A stretch of DNA of 6,531 bases from NCBI GenBank assembly GCA_021787175.1, contig JAJYMF010000175.1, positions 1 through 6,531 of the forward strand, read 5' to 3'. The position numbers were made by a program, and so were the translations under genes. The notes beneath the pieces are model-generated. The model did no database searches. It saw only the letters and a list, made by a program, of their open reading frames with translations, and was not told the origin of the DNA. The stretch is from Pseudomonadota bacterium (GTDB lineage: Bacteria > Pseudomonadota > Gammaproteobacteria > Xanthomonadales > Rhodanobacteraceae). Shown here piece after piece: positions 1 to 6,531 of the stretch (positions within the stretch are counted from its first letter, which is position 1; each line of letters begins with the position of its first letter).

Positions 1-50
1 GGACATGCAGGGTTCAGCGACAGGAAGGGGGCGGCGCGAACCGCGCGCCG

Positions 51-56
51 AGTATA
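51..56 (-). promoter_or_regulatory. possible minus-strand -10 element for a gene off the left edge
   Basis: Read on the minus strand, these bases are TATACT, one mismatch from the sigma-70 -10 consensus, within GGCTATACTCGG. This is the most AT-like spot in an otherwise very GC-rich leader. No good -35 lies 16-18 bases upstream (the candidates are CACGGG-like). A minus-strand ATG occurs at 6..4, so a divergent gene may start at or beyond the left edge. Too little is visible to assign it, and the match may be chance. Confidence 0.3.
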
Positions 57-90
57 GCCACGGGTTTCGCCGCCCCGTGACCCATGGCGC

Positions 91-119
91 TTGCGCCGGT
101 GCCGGGCGCTGGCTAGCGT
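91..119 (+). promoter_or_regulatory. weak candidate promoter for the S9 peptidase gene
   Basis: TTGCGC (91-96) and TAGCGT (114-119) are separated by exactly 17 bases. Each shares three positions with the sigma-70 boxes, including TTG and the conserved T, A and final T of the -10. The -10 lies about 30 bases before the ATG at 150, which would give a short leader. Matches this loose are common in high-GC DNA, so this is only a candidate. Confidence 0.27.
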
Positions 120-149
120 CGCGATTCGTCTGTTGCCCCCGGGAGCCCC

Positions 150-2228
150 ATGAATCCGACATCGCTGCTGGCCGCGTTCGCGATCGCCGCGGTGCCGCTG
201 CTGGCCGTGGCCGCCGAGGCGCCCGAGCCCCGCCGCGGTGCCCATCCGTTCGATGTGCGCGATCTGGTGATGATGGACCGCGTGTCCGATCCGCAGCTGG
301 CGCCGGACGGCCGGGCCGTTGCCTTCAGCGTGCGCAGCACCGACTACGCTGCCAACAAGGGCGTCACCTCGGTGTGGCTGCTCGACCTCGCGCAGGCCGA
401 CGCGGCGCCGGTGAAGCTCGCCACCGGCAGCGATCCACGCTGGTCGGCGGATGGCACATCGATCTTCTATCTCGCCGACGCCAAGGGCAGCAGCCAGGTC
501 TGGCGCGTCGCGGCCCGCGGCGGCGCGCCGCTGCAGGTCACCGACTATCCGCTCGACGTCGGCACCTTTCGCGTGTCGCCCGACGACCGTCATCTGGCGC
601 TGTCGATCGACGTGTTTCCTGATTGCGAGAGCCTCGCCTGCAGCAAGGCGAAGCTGGACACGCATGTGCCGGACCGGGCCAGCGGTCGTCTCTACGACAA
701 GTTGTTCGTGCGCCACTGGGACCAGTGGGCCGATGGCCGCCGATCGCAGCTGTTTCTGGCCGCACTCGGCGCCGACGGCAAGGCATCCGCCGAACCGCGC
801 CGGCTGACGCCCGGCATCGACGGCGACGTGCCCTCGAAGCCCGACGGCAGCGCCGACGAGTACGCCTTCAGTCCCGATGGGCGCACGCTTTACTTCGGCG
901 CACGCGTTGCCGGTCGCGACGAGCCCTGGTCGACCAATTTCGACGTCTACGCGGTAGCCGCCGACGGCGACGCCGCGCCGCGCAATCTCACGGCCGGCAA
1001 TCCGGCCTGGGACGCCTTTCCGCTGCCGTCGCCCGACGGCCGCACGCTGTACTACCTGGCGATGCGGCGCGCGGGCTTCGAGGCCGACCGCTTCGCGATC
1101 ATGGCGCTGGATCTGGCCAGTGGCACCCGCCGCGAGATCGCCGCGCGCTGGGACCGTTCGGCCGGGCCGCTCGCGATCAGCACGAACGGTCGCACGCTCT
1201 ATACCGTCGCCGACGACGAGGGCCAGCGTCCGCTGTTCGCGATCGACGTGGCGAGCGGCGAAGCGCGGCGCGTGGTCGCCGGCGGCACCGTCACCGGCTT
1301 CGCGGTCGGCCCGCACGGGCTGGTCGTCGCGCGCCAGGACTTCACCCACCCGACCGACCTCTACAGCGCCGATGCGGACGGGGAAAACCTGGCGCCGGTG
1401 ACGCGCTTCAATGCCGAACGCCTGGCCGGAGCGGGCTTCGGCGACGCCGAGTTCTTCACCTTCAAGGGCTGGAACGACGCGCCGGTGCAGGGCTACGTGG
1501 TCAAGCCGGTCGGCTATCGGCCGGGCCGCAAGTATCCGGTGGCCTTCCTGATCCACGGCGGCCCGCAGGGCGCCTGGCACAACGACTTCCACTACCGCTG
1601 GAATCCGCAGGTGTACGCCGGCGCGGGTTTCGCCGTGGTGGCAATCAACTTCCACGGCTCGACCGGCTACGGCCAGGCGTTCACCGATTCGATCTCGGGC
1701 GACTGGGGCGGCAAGCCGCTCGAGGACCTCAAGCGCGGCTGGGCGGCGGCGCTGCGGGAATATCCGTTCCTCGACGCCGATCGCGCCTGTGCGCTGGGCG
1801 CCAGCTACGGCGGCTACATGGTGTACTGGATGGCCGGCGTGTGGAATCAGCCCTGGAAGTGCTTCGTCGACCACGACGGCGTGTTCGACAGCCGCTCGAT
1901 GTACTACGCCACCGACGAGTTGTGGTTCGAGGAGTGGGAACACGGCGGTCCGCAGTACGTGCATCCCGCGAACTACGAAAAATTCAACCCCCTCAACCAC
2001 GTCAAGGACTGGCGCGTGCCGATGCTGGTGATCCAGGGCGGCCGCGACTACCGCATTCCCGACGAACAGAGCCTGGGCGCGTTCACCGCGCTGCAGCGGC
2101 GCGGCATTCCCAGCCAGCTCCTGTACTTCCCCGACGAGCACCACCACGTGCTCAAGCCGCAGAACAGCGTGATGTGGCACGACACCGTGCTGGCGTGGAT
2201 CAGGCGCTGGACCGCCCCGGCAAACTGA
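150..2228 (+). CDS. exported S9-family serine peptidase, DPP5-like
   Basis: The 692-residue product is a prolyl-oligopeptidase-family (S9) enzyme, most like dipeptidyl-peptidase 5 / S9C acylaminoacyl peptidases, which remove dipeptides from peptide N-termini, usually in the periplasm. Residues 1-22 form a signal peptide (hydrophobic core, likely cut after VAA-22). An N-terminal beta-propeller follows, shown by PD40-like turns at about 51 (APDG), 100 (SADG), 143 (SPDD), 241 and 294 (both SPDG). Cys159 and Cys164 lie in a segment typical of this subgroup. The C-terminal alpha/beta-hydrolase domain carries HGGPQG (469-474, oxyanion region), the nucleophile elbow GASYGG with Ser552, Asp633 in GGRDYRIPDE, and the His at about 665 in PDEHHHVLKP. 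Full length and intact. GGGAG (141-145) precedes the ATG with a short 4-base gap, and the signal peptide starts directly at this ATG. The gene converges on ybdD. Family is certain; exact specificity is inferred from motif resemblance. Confidence 0.95.
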   Translation: MNPTSLLAAFAIAAVPLLAVAAEAPEPRRGAHPFDVRDLVMMDRVSDPQLAPDGRAVAFSVRSTDYAANKGVTSVWLLDLAQADAAPVKLATGSDPRWSADGTSIFYLADAKGSSQVWRVAARGGAPLQVTDYPLDVGTFRVSPDDRHLALSIDVFPDCESLACSKAKLDTHVPDRASGRLYDKLFVRHWDQWADGRRSQLFLAALGADGKASAEPRRLTPGIDGDVPSKPDGSADEYAFSPDGRTLYFGARVAGRDEPWSTNFDVYAVAADGDAAPRNLTAGNPAWDAFPLPSPDGRTLYYLAMRRAGFEADRFAIMALDLASGTRREIAARWDRSAGPLAISTNGRTLYTVADDEGQRPLFAIDVASGEARRVVAGGTVTGFAVGPHGLVVARQDFTHPTDLYSADADGENLAPVTRFNAERLAGAGFGDAEFFTFKGWNDAPVQGYVVKPVGYRPGRKYPVAFLIHGGPQGAWHNDFHYRWNPQVYAGAGFAVVAINFHGSTGYGQAFTDSISGDWGGKPLEDLKRGWAAALREYPFLDADRACALGASYGGYMVYWMAGVWNQPWKCFVDHDGVFDSRSMYYATDELWFEEWEHGGPQYVHPANYEKFNPLNHVKDWRVPMLVIQGGRDYRIPDEQSLGAFTALQRRGIPSQLLYFPDEHHHVLKPQNSVMWHDTVLAWIRRWTAPAN

Positions 2229-2268
2229 GGGGTGCGAACATCCCGTGCCGAGCGGGTGACCCGGAGGC

Positions 2269-2469
2269 TCAGCAGCAGCGCGTGCGGCCCTTGCCGTAGC
2301 GCGCCTGCTGGCGCTCGTTGAAGAACTCCGGATAGGTCATCACCGGGCGCTCCGGGTGATGCTCGCGCACGTGCCGCACGTAGGTGTCGTAATCGGGTAC
2401 GCCGATGGCGAGCCGTGCGGTCTGCACGGCTCGCCGCCAGGCGGTGGTCAACGCGGACTGCAGCGACAT
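2269..2469 (-). CDS. ybdD: YbdD/YjiX family small protein, CstA partner
   Basis: This 66-residue protein of the YbdD/YjiX (DUF466) family is the usual small companion of CstA/BtsT transporters. It has the family hallmarks: an N-terminal amphipathic stretch, then [34 protein letters not shown], and a C-terminal RCC. From memory, E. coli YbdD is about 65 residues, ends in the same Cys-Cys, and has been reported to be needed for pyruvate uptake by CstA; its molecular role is unclear. The terminal cysteines hint at metal or redox chemistry, which is only a guess. I chose the ATG at 2469 over the in-frame GTG at 2478 because the GTG overlaps the Shine-Dalgarno itself and the ATG gives the family length. 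It follows the cstA stop by 22 bases and is almost certainly on the same transcript. It ends 40 bases from the convergent peptidase gene. Confidence 0.93.
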   Translation of the reverse strand: MSLQSALTTAWRRAVQTARLAIGVPDYDTYVRHVREHHPERPVMTYPEFFNERQQARYGKGRTRCC

Positions 2470-2477
2470 CGCGATCA

Positions 2478-2482
2478 CCTCC
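2478..2482 (-). promoter_or_regulatory. Shine-Dalgarno site that fixes the ybdD start
   Basis: On the minus strand the spacer after the cstA stop reads GGAGGTGATCGCGATG. GGAGGTGAT is fully complementary to the anti-SD end of 16S rRNA, and GGAGG sits 8 bases before the ATG at 2469. The alternative GTG start at 2478 lies inside this site and so is unlikely to be used. A near-perfect site here suggests ybdD has its own strong translation initiation and does not rely on coupling to cstA. Confidence 0.8.
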
Positions 2483-2491
2483 GCCGGCAGT

Positions 2492-4558
2492 CTACGCCTT
2501 GCCGGCCGCGCCCAGCGCGACGTACGGCGATTCGTGCACCGTCGGCGTGCCGCTGGCGCGGGCGCGGATCGCGGCGCGGATGCCGAACAGCACGGTGGCG
2601 ATCACCACGAACATGAACAGGCCCGCGAGGGTGGCATCCACGTGGGCGTTGGTGATCACCCGCTGCATGTCCTCGAGCGTCTTCGCCGGCGCCAGGATCT
2701 TGCCCTGCGCCAGCGCGGCGCTGTACTTGTCGGCCTGCGCCAGGAAGCCGATGCCCGGGTTCGGATGCCAGATCTTCTCCGCGCCCGCGGTCAGCGTCGA
2801 CGCCAGCAGCCACAGCGTGGGGACCAGCGGCACCCACAGGTAGCGGTCGCGCTTCATCTTCAGCAGCGCCACGGTGGCGAAGGTCAGGGCGATGCCGGCC
2901 AGCATCTGGTTGGCGATGCCGAACAGCGGCCACAGGGTGTTGATGCCGCCGAAGGGATCGACCACGCCCTGGTAGAGGAAATAGCCCCAGCCGCCGACGC
3001 AGAGCAGGGTGGCGACCACGTTGGCCAGCCACGCCTCGGTGCGGCGGAATTCGGGCACCGCCATGCCGAGCAGCTCCTGGATCATGAAGCGGCCCACGCG
3101 CGTGCCGGCGTCCACCGTGGTCAGGATGAACAGCGCCTCGAACAGGATCGCGTAGTGGTACCAGAACGCCATCATGCCTTCGCCCGGCACCAGCCCGTGC
3201 AGGATCTGCGCCATGCCGACGGCGAGCGTGGGCGCGCCGCCGACGCGCGAGAGCAGCGAAGCCTCGCCGACGTTCTTCGCGGTCTGCGCCAGCTGCTCCG
3301 GCGTGACCACGAAGCCCCACTGGCTGATCACCTGAGCGGCGTGGTCGACGGTCGTGCCGATCACACCGGCCGGCGCGTTCATCGCGAAGTACACGCCCGG
3401 ATGCAGCACGGTGGCCGCGGTCAGCGCCATGATCGCGACGAAGGCCTCCATCAGCATCGCGCCGTAGCCGATCGCGCGCGCCTCGGTTTCGTTGGCGAGC
3501 ATCTTCGGCGTGGTGCCGGACGAGATCAGGGCGTGGAAGCCCGACACCGCGCCGCAGGCGATGGTGATGAACAGGAACGGAAACAGGCTGCCCGGCAGTA
3601 CCGGACCGGTGCCGTCGATGTACCTGGTCAGCGCCGGCATCTGCAACTGCGGCGCGACCACGAAGATGCCCACCGCCAGCAGCACCACCGTGCCGATCTT
3701 GAGGAAGGTGCTGAGGTAATCGCGCGGCGCCAGCAGGAACCACACCGGCAGCACCGAGGCGACGATACCGTAGCCGATGATCAGCCACGCCAGCGTGGTG
3801 CCCTTGAGCGTGAACAACGGTCCCCACACCGCGCTGGCCGCGATCTGGCCGCCGCCCCAGACCGCGAGCAGCAGCAGCACCAGGCCGATCAGCGACACTT
3901 CGAGCACGCGGCCCGGACGCAGGAAGCGCAGGTACAGGCCCATCAGGATCGCGATCGGGATCGTCATCGCCACCGTGAAGGTGCCCCAGGGACTGATTGC
4001 CAGCGCCTTGACCACCACCAGCGCCAGCACCGCCAGCAGGATGATCATGATCATCAGCACGCCGATCATCGCGACCACGCCCGCGGTCGGTCCGAGCTCG
4101 GTGCGGATCATCTCGCCGAGGCTGCGGCCGTCGCGGCGGGTGGACAGGAACAGGATCAGGAAGTCCTGCACCGCGCCGGCGAACACCACCCCGAACAGGA
4201 TCCACATCGTGCCGGGCAGGTAGCCCATCTGCGCGGCCAGCACCGGTCCGACCAGCGGGCCGGCGCCGGCGATCGCGGCGAAGTGGTGGCCGAACAGCAC
4301 GCGCTTGTCGGTCGGCACGTAGTCGAGGCCGTCGTTGCGGCGCACCGCGGGCGTCGCGCGGTTGCCGTCCAGCTGCAGGACATGCACGGCGATGAAACGA
4401 CTGTAGAAGCGATAGGCGATCACGAACACCGCGATTGCCGCGGTCAGCAGCCAGACGGCGTTGACCGGCTCGCCGCGATTCAGGGCCACCACGCCGAGTG
4501 CGATCGCACCTGCCACCGCCAACGCGGCCCATCCGAGTTTGCTCAGCGCACTGCTCAT
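2492..4558 (-). CDS. cstA: carbon starvation protein A, pyruvate/H+ symporter family
   Basis: The 688-residue inner-membrane transporter belongs to the CstA family (PF02554 with the C-terminal CstA_5TM-type region), which imports pyruvate with protons and has been linked to peptide use during carbon starvation. It is almost wholly hydrophobic, with about 16-18 predicted membrane segments. Diagnostic blocks are [11 protein letters not shown] and [19 protein letters not shown] (75-105), [10 protein letters not shown] (108-117), [12 protein letters not shown] (139-150), [14 protein letters not shown] (276-289), [17 protein letters not shown] (341-357), [16 protein letters not shown] (465-480), DAGTR (483-487) and [14 protein letters not shown] (542-555). 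Several blocks match the E. coli CstA version better than BtsT/YjiY, hence the symbol. The length is close to E. coli CstA (about 700). The ATG is preceded by GGGAGG 8 bases upstream (4567-4572 on the minus strand). It is followed by ybdD as a two-gene unit and preceded by a 285-base spacer carrying possible regulatory sites. Confidence 0.97.
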   Translation of the reverse strand: MSSALSKLGWAALAVAGAIALGVVALNRGEPVNAVWLLTAAIAVFVIAYRFYSRFIAVHVLQLDGNRATPAVRRNDGLDYVPTDKRVLFGHHFAAIAGAGPLVGPVLAAQMGYLPGTMWILFGVVFAGAVQDFLILFLSTRRDGRSLGEMIRTELGPTAGVVAMIGVLMIMIILLAVLALVVVKALAISPWGTFTVAMTIPIAILMGLYLRFLRPGRVLEVSLIGLVLLLLAVWGGGQIAASAVWGPLFTLKGTTLAWLIIGYGIVASVLPVWFLLAPRDYLSTFLKIGTVVLLAVGIFVVAPQLQMPALTRYIDGTGPVLPGSLFPFLFITIACGAVSGFHALISSGTTPKMLANETEARAIGYGAMLMEAFVAIMALTAATVLHPGVYFAMNAPAGVIGTTVDHAAQVISQWGFVVTPEQLAQTAKNVGEASLLSRVGGAPTLAVGMAQILHGLVPGEGMMAFWYHYAILFEALFILTTVDAGTRVGRFMIQELLGMAVPEFRRTEAWLANVVATLLCVGGWGYFLYQGVVDPFGGINTLWPLFGIANQMLAGIALTFATVALLKMKRDRYLWVPLVPTLWLLASTLTAGAEKIWHPNPGIGFLAQADKYSAALAQGKILAPAKTLEDMQRVITNAHVDATLAGLFMFVVIATVLFGIRAAIRARASGTPTVHESPYVALGAAGKA

Positions 4559-4629
4559 GCCCAGTCCCTCCCGAGGAATGCCCGAAGGTTCGCGCCGACG
4601 GCGGGCCGGGTCAACGCATCCGGAGCCTG

Positions 4630-4656
4630 AAAGGCATACGCCTTTAGTCGTAGTCG
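4630..4656 (-). promoter_or_regulatory. dyad plus tandem hexamer upstream of cstA, candidate operator
   Basis: AAAGGC-ATAC-GCCTTT (4630-4645) is a perfect inverted repeat with 6-base arms and a 4-base centre. It overlaps by one base a tandem duplication of TAGTCG (4645-4650 and 4651-4656). The dyad starts 72 bases upstream of the cstA ATG. The A/T-rich arms stand out from the surrounding GC-rich sequence, where two weaker GC stems (4656-4675 and 4676-4699) also occur. I cannot name the regulator: there is no obvious CRP/Clp-like TGTGA-N6-TCACA site. A convincing -35/-10 pair was not found; TTGACC at minus-strand 4614..4609 lacks a good -10. Confidence 0.35.
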
Positions 4657-4760
4657 CACCGCGGCGGACCGGTGCCCTGCGCGGCCGGGCGGCTGCAGGA
4701 TCGGCGCGGAGCGGGCCGCCGCCGTTGTGCCCACGCGGGACCTGTTCGAGGCTCCATTTG

Positions 4761-4843
4761 GGAAACTCTGAACAAGTTCAGACCTTCCTCAAGCCATGGA
4801 TGGCGCCCTCTGACAAGTCCAGGATGGACTTGTCAGAGGTTCC
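4761..4843. repeat. 83-bp MITE-like element with terminal inverted repeats
   Basis: The left end begins GGAAACTCTGAACAAGTTCA. The right end, reverse-complemented, begins GGAACCTCTGACAAGTCCA. They align with two mismatches and one single-base gap over about 20 bases. The same motif occurs three times: forward at 4766-4781, forward at 4808-4822 and reverse at 4838-4824. Three internal dyads are present: TCTGAAC-AA-GTTCAGA (4767-4782), GCCAT-GG-ATGGC (4793-4804) and the long hairpin at 4807-4839. It codes for nothing recognisable. Small size, paired ends and no transposase fit a non-autonomous miniature transposable element or REP/BIME-like repeat. It occupies the whole space immediately after the corA stop codon. 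Whether it is present in many copies cannot be seen from one window. Confidence 0.6.
4807..4839 (-). terminator. perfect 15-bp hairpin just after corA, possible 3'-end structure
   Basis: CCTCTGACAAGTCCA (4807-4821) and its exact complement (4825-4839) flank the three bases GGA, giving a perfect stem-loop that starts 4 bases after the corA stop. It could end or protect the corA transcript. There is no T-run on either side in either direction, so it is not a classic intrinsic terminator. It is part of the larger repeat element, so a terminator role may be secondary. The strand given is that of corA; the structure itself is symmetric. Confidence 0.4.
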
Positions 4844-5833
4844 TTAGAGCCAGCGCGCGCGGCGCAGGGCGACAAACAGACCGCTGCAGATCGCGACGGT
4901 CACGCCGATCATCACCGGATAGGCCCACGGCGCATCCAGTTCGGGCATGTGCCGGAAGTTCATGCCGTACCAGCTGGCGATCAGGGTCGGCGCGGCCAGC
5001 AGGGCGGCCCAGCCGGCCAGGCGCTTGACCACCTCGTTCTGGCGCACGGTCACCAGCGACAGCGACACCGTCATCGCCGCGCCCAGCATTTCGCGCATCG
5101 CGTTGACCGCCTCGTTGAGGCGGCTGACGTGATCGAACACGTCGCGGAAGTACACCCGCGTCTCGTCGCGTACCAGCGCGGGATACAGCCGCACCATCTG
5201 GCTGAGGATGTCCTGCAGCGGCGCCAGCGCGAGGCGCAGCGTCATCAGCTCGCGCTGCATCTCGTACAGGCGGCGGATGCTGTCGCGCTTCCATTGCGCA
5301 TCGAAGATGTCGCCTTCCAGCGCGCGCAGTTCGGCGCGATAGGCGTCCACGATCGGCATCAGGTTGTCGACGACGAAATCGAGCACCGCGTACAGCGCGT
5401 AACTCGGACCCAGGCCCAGCAGTTCCGGCGACTGCTCGGCGCTGCGCCGGGCGCCGGCGTAGGACAGCGAGGTGCCATGGCGGACGGTGACCAGATAGTT
5501 CGCGCCCATGAACACGTGCGTCTCGCCGAAGGCGATCGCGCCGGCAACCAGCTGGGCGGTCTGCACCACCACGAACAGCGAATCGCCGTAGGTCTCGATC
5601 TTCGGCCGCTGGTGCGCGTTGTGCGCGTCCTCGATCGCCAGGTCGTGCAGCCCGAACTCCTGCTGCAGCGTGTCCAGCAGCGCCGCGTCCGGCTCGTGCA
5701 GACCGATCCAGACAAAGCGGTCGCCTGCCGCCAGCACGTCGCTGATGGCGGAGAGCTCGTGAATCTCGGCCACGCGCCGGCCGGCACGGTCGTAGGCGAC
5801 GCAGTTGACCACCATCGGTGCGGGCGTGTTCAT
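4844..5833 (-). CDS. corA: CorA-family Mg2+/Co2+ channel
   Basis: The 329-residue inner-membrane cation channel belongs to the CorA family, which takes up magnesium and often cobalt or nickel as a homopentamer. The N-terminal two thirds is the soluble alpha/beta and long-helix domain (VWIGLHEPDAALLD near 41-54, RPKIETYGDSLFVVV near 76-90, then heptad-rich helices such as YEMQRELMTLRLALAPLQDIL). Two membrane helices end the protein (about 270-288 and 304-323). Between them is the signature selectivity motif YGMNF (289-293) followed by the family-typical MPEL loop. The C-terminus RRARWL is basic and cytoplasmic, as usual. The frame is open well upstream of 5833, but that part overlaps the preceding gene and reads as low-complexity Cys/Arg/Trp-rich sequence, so I start at the ATG at 5833, which gives normal family length. 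The ribosome site is weak (GGCGGGCAT region). It lies 31 bases downstream of the DUF4105-type gene and is probably co-transcribed with it. Confidence 0.95.
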   Translation of the reverse strand: MNTPAPMVVNCVAYDRAGRRVAEIHELSAISDVLAAGDRFVWIGLHEPDAALLDTLQQEFGLHDLAIEDAHNAHQRPKIETYGDSLFVVVQTAQLVAGAIAFGETHVFMGANYLVTVRHGTSLSYAGARRSAEQSPELLGLGPSYALYAVLDFVVDNLMPIVDAYRAELRALEGDIFDAQWKRDSIRRLYEMQRELMTLRLALAPLQDILSQMVRLYPALVRDETRVYFRDVFDHVSRLNEAVNAMREMLGAAMTVSLSLVTVRQNEVVKRLAGWAALLAAPTLIASWYGMNFRHMPELDAPWAYPVMIGVTVAICSGLFVALRRARWL

Positions 5834-5864
5834 GCGGCGATCATGCCCGCCGCGGCAGACGCGC

Positions 5865-6531
5865 TCAACGCCGCCGCCACAGCACCCCGGCCAGTGCCAG
5901 ATCCAGCGGCAGGCCCAGCAGGATCCAGGGCAGGTTCTGCTGCGGAAATCCGGGCAGAATCTTGGAGAACAGCGCAAAGGCGGCGGCCAGCGCGAGCAGG
6001 ACGGCCAACCCGCGCGCGAACCCGCTGCCGCGCACATCGGCACCCGTTCGCCGCAACAGCGGCACGATCAGCAGCAGCAGCGCGGGGTTGAGCAGCCACA
6101 GGTTTTCATTGCCCCAGGCGGCGCGATGCGCGGTCAGGGTCCACAGCGCCAGCATCAGCAGGCCGGCGAGTCCGCCGAGCAGGGCATACAGCCCGCCCGC
6201 GATGGCGCCAACCCAGCGCAGCACGCGGCGCTGCGGCCAGCGCAGGGGTGCGACGATCAGCGCCGCCCACAGCAGGCCCGCCGCCAGCAGCGGCAGGCGC
6301 AGGTCGGGCGGCAGCGCCGGCGGCGCCGCGAGGCGGTTGGGCGCCAGCAGGCGATCGGACACCACCAGCGGACGCACACCGCCGCCGGCAGCCAGCTCCC
6401 GCCCATCGCGCAGCACCCGCGCCAGCACCATCGGCACGAAGCTCTCGTCCCAGTACGAGAGCCGGCGGTCGGCGTAGGGGCCGAGGCCGAGGTCCACCAG
6501 CAGCATCAGCGCCGGATCCGGCGCCAGCAGG
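5865..6531 (-). CDS. DUF4105-type (Lnb N-terminal-like) membrane protein, C-terminal part
   Basis: The gene runs off the right edge; the visible 222 residues are its C-terminal part. The frame stays open from the internal ATG at 6506 to the edge (reading LLAPDPAL), so that ATG is not the start. The first part, LLVDLGLGPYADRRLSYWDE followed by SFVPM, resembles the end of the periplasmic DUF4105 domain (now called the Lnb N-terminal periplasmic domain). After a Pro/Ala linker come about five membrane segments, including RAAWGNENLWLLNPALLLL, a pattern I associate with the C-terminal region of this family. The family name comes from a Bdellovibrio lipoprotein N-acyltransferase, but many members are uncharacterised and the catalytic region would lie beyond this window. 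The 31-base gap to corA suggests a shared transcript. Assignment rests on remembered motifs, so it is moderately firm; "polytopic membrane protein" is certain. Confidence 0.75.
   Translation of the reverse strand, partial: LLAPDPALMLLVDLGLGPYADRRLSYWDESFVPMVLARVLRDGRELAAGGGVRPLVVSDRLLAPNRLAAPPALPPDLRLPLLAAGLLWAALIVAPLRWPQRRVLRWVGAIAGGLYALLGGLAGLLMLALWTLTAHRAAWGNENLWLLNPALLLLIVPLLRRTGADVRGSGFARGLAVLLALAAAFALFSKILPGFPQQNLPWILLGLPLDLALAGVLWRRR

Noticed and set aside
2229..2268. Bidirectional terminator between the convergent peptidase and ybdD genes
   Set aside because: Only short stems are present (CCCG/CGGG at 2242-2255 and GGG-TGA-CCC nearby), with no T-runs. They are no stronger than expected in GC-rich DNA.
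623..2299. A 558-codon plus-strand frame overlapping the S9 peptidase gene
   Set aside because: It is an arginine-rich shadow of the peptidase reading frame, with no recognisable motif.
2470..2478. GTG start for ybdD three codons upstream
   Set aside because: This GTG overlaps the Shine-Dalgarno sequence; the ATG at 2469 has ideal spacing and gives the family length.
2475..4532. A 685-codon minus-strand frame overlapping cstA in another frame
   Set aside because: The translation is Arg/Gly/Ala-rich low-complexity sequence and the CstA frame explains the same bases with strong family conservation.
2405..4630. A 741-codon open frame on the plus strand running through the whole of cstA
   Set aside because: Its product is a low-complexity Arg/His/Gln/Asp-rich string with no domain, directly antisense to a clear CstA. 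Long antisense frames are expected at this GC content and codon bias.
4656..4699. Riboswitch or attenuator leader upstream of cstA
   Set aside because: Two short GC stems exist (GCACCG/CGGTGC and CCTGC/GCAGG), but no conserved riboswitch core, leader peptide or terminator with a T-run is visible.
5834..6043. N-terminal extension of corA by about 70 residues
   Set aside because: The extension overlaps the preceding membrane-protein gene, is Cys/Trp/Arg-rich without CorA similarity, and would make the protein longer than the usual family length; the ATG at 5833 is preferred.
4949..6091. A 380-codon plus-strand frame antisense to corA
   Set aside because: It is His/Arg/Gln-rich low complexity opposite a well-supported CorA; a GC-bias artefact.

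Overview
The window is a dense, very GC-rich piece of bacterial chromosome with five protein-coding genes. The set is ordinary for a free-living proteobacterium. The DPP5-like secreted peptidase, the CstA sequence close to the enterobacterial one, and the DUF4105-type membrane protein suggest a gammaproteobacterium. The order Xanthomonadales/Lysobacterales (Xanthomonadaceae or Rhodanobacteraceae) is likely, but this is inferred from protein and base-composition features and no taxonomic marker is present.

Layout: positions 1-149 are a short non-coding leader that may carry promoters in both directions. Positions 150-2228 (+) encode an exported S9-family serine peptidase resembling dipeptidyl-peptidase 5. 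It converges, with a gap of about 40 bases, on a series of minus-strand genes. Read in their own direction, these are the 3' part of a DUF4105-type membrane protein (5865 to the right edge), a CorA-family divalent-cation channel (4844-5833), a 285-base spacer (4559-4843), the carbon-starvation/pyruvate transporter cstA (2492-4558) and its small partner ybdD (2269-2469).

The transporter pair cstA-ybdD is a known two-gene unit for uptake of pyruvate (and reportedly peptides) under carbon limitation. The neighbouring peptidase releases dipeptides in the periplasm, so a nutritional theme (peptide and C3-carbon scavenging) is plausible. The two are convergent and not co-transcribed. corA and the DUF4105 gene are 31 bases apart and may share a transcript.

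The most interesting non-coding structure is at 4761-4843. It is an 83-base element with imperfect terminal inverted repeats, three copies of one 15-16 base motif and a perfect 15-bp hairpin, and it begins directly after the corA stop codon. It looks like a small non-autonomous repeat (MITE- or REP-like). A second structure is a 16-base dyad plus a tandem hexamer about 70-100 bases upstream of cstA, a candidate operator. I see no previously undescribed multi-gene system, RNA gene, CRISPR array or transposase in this window.
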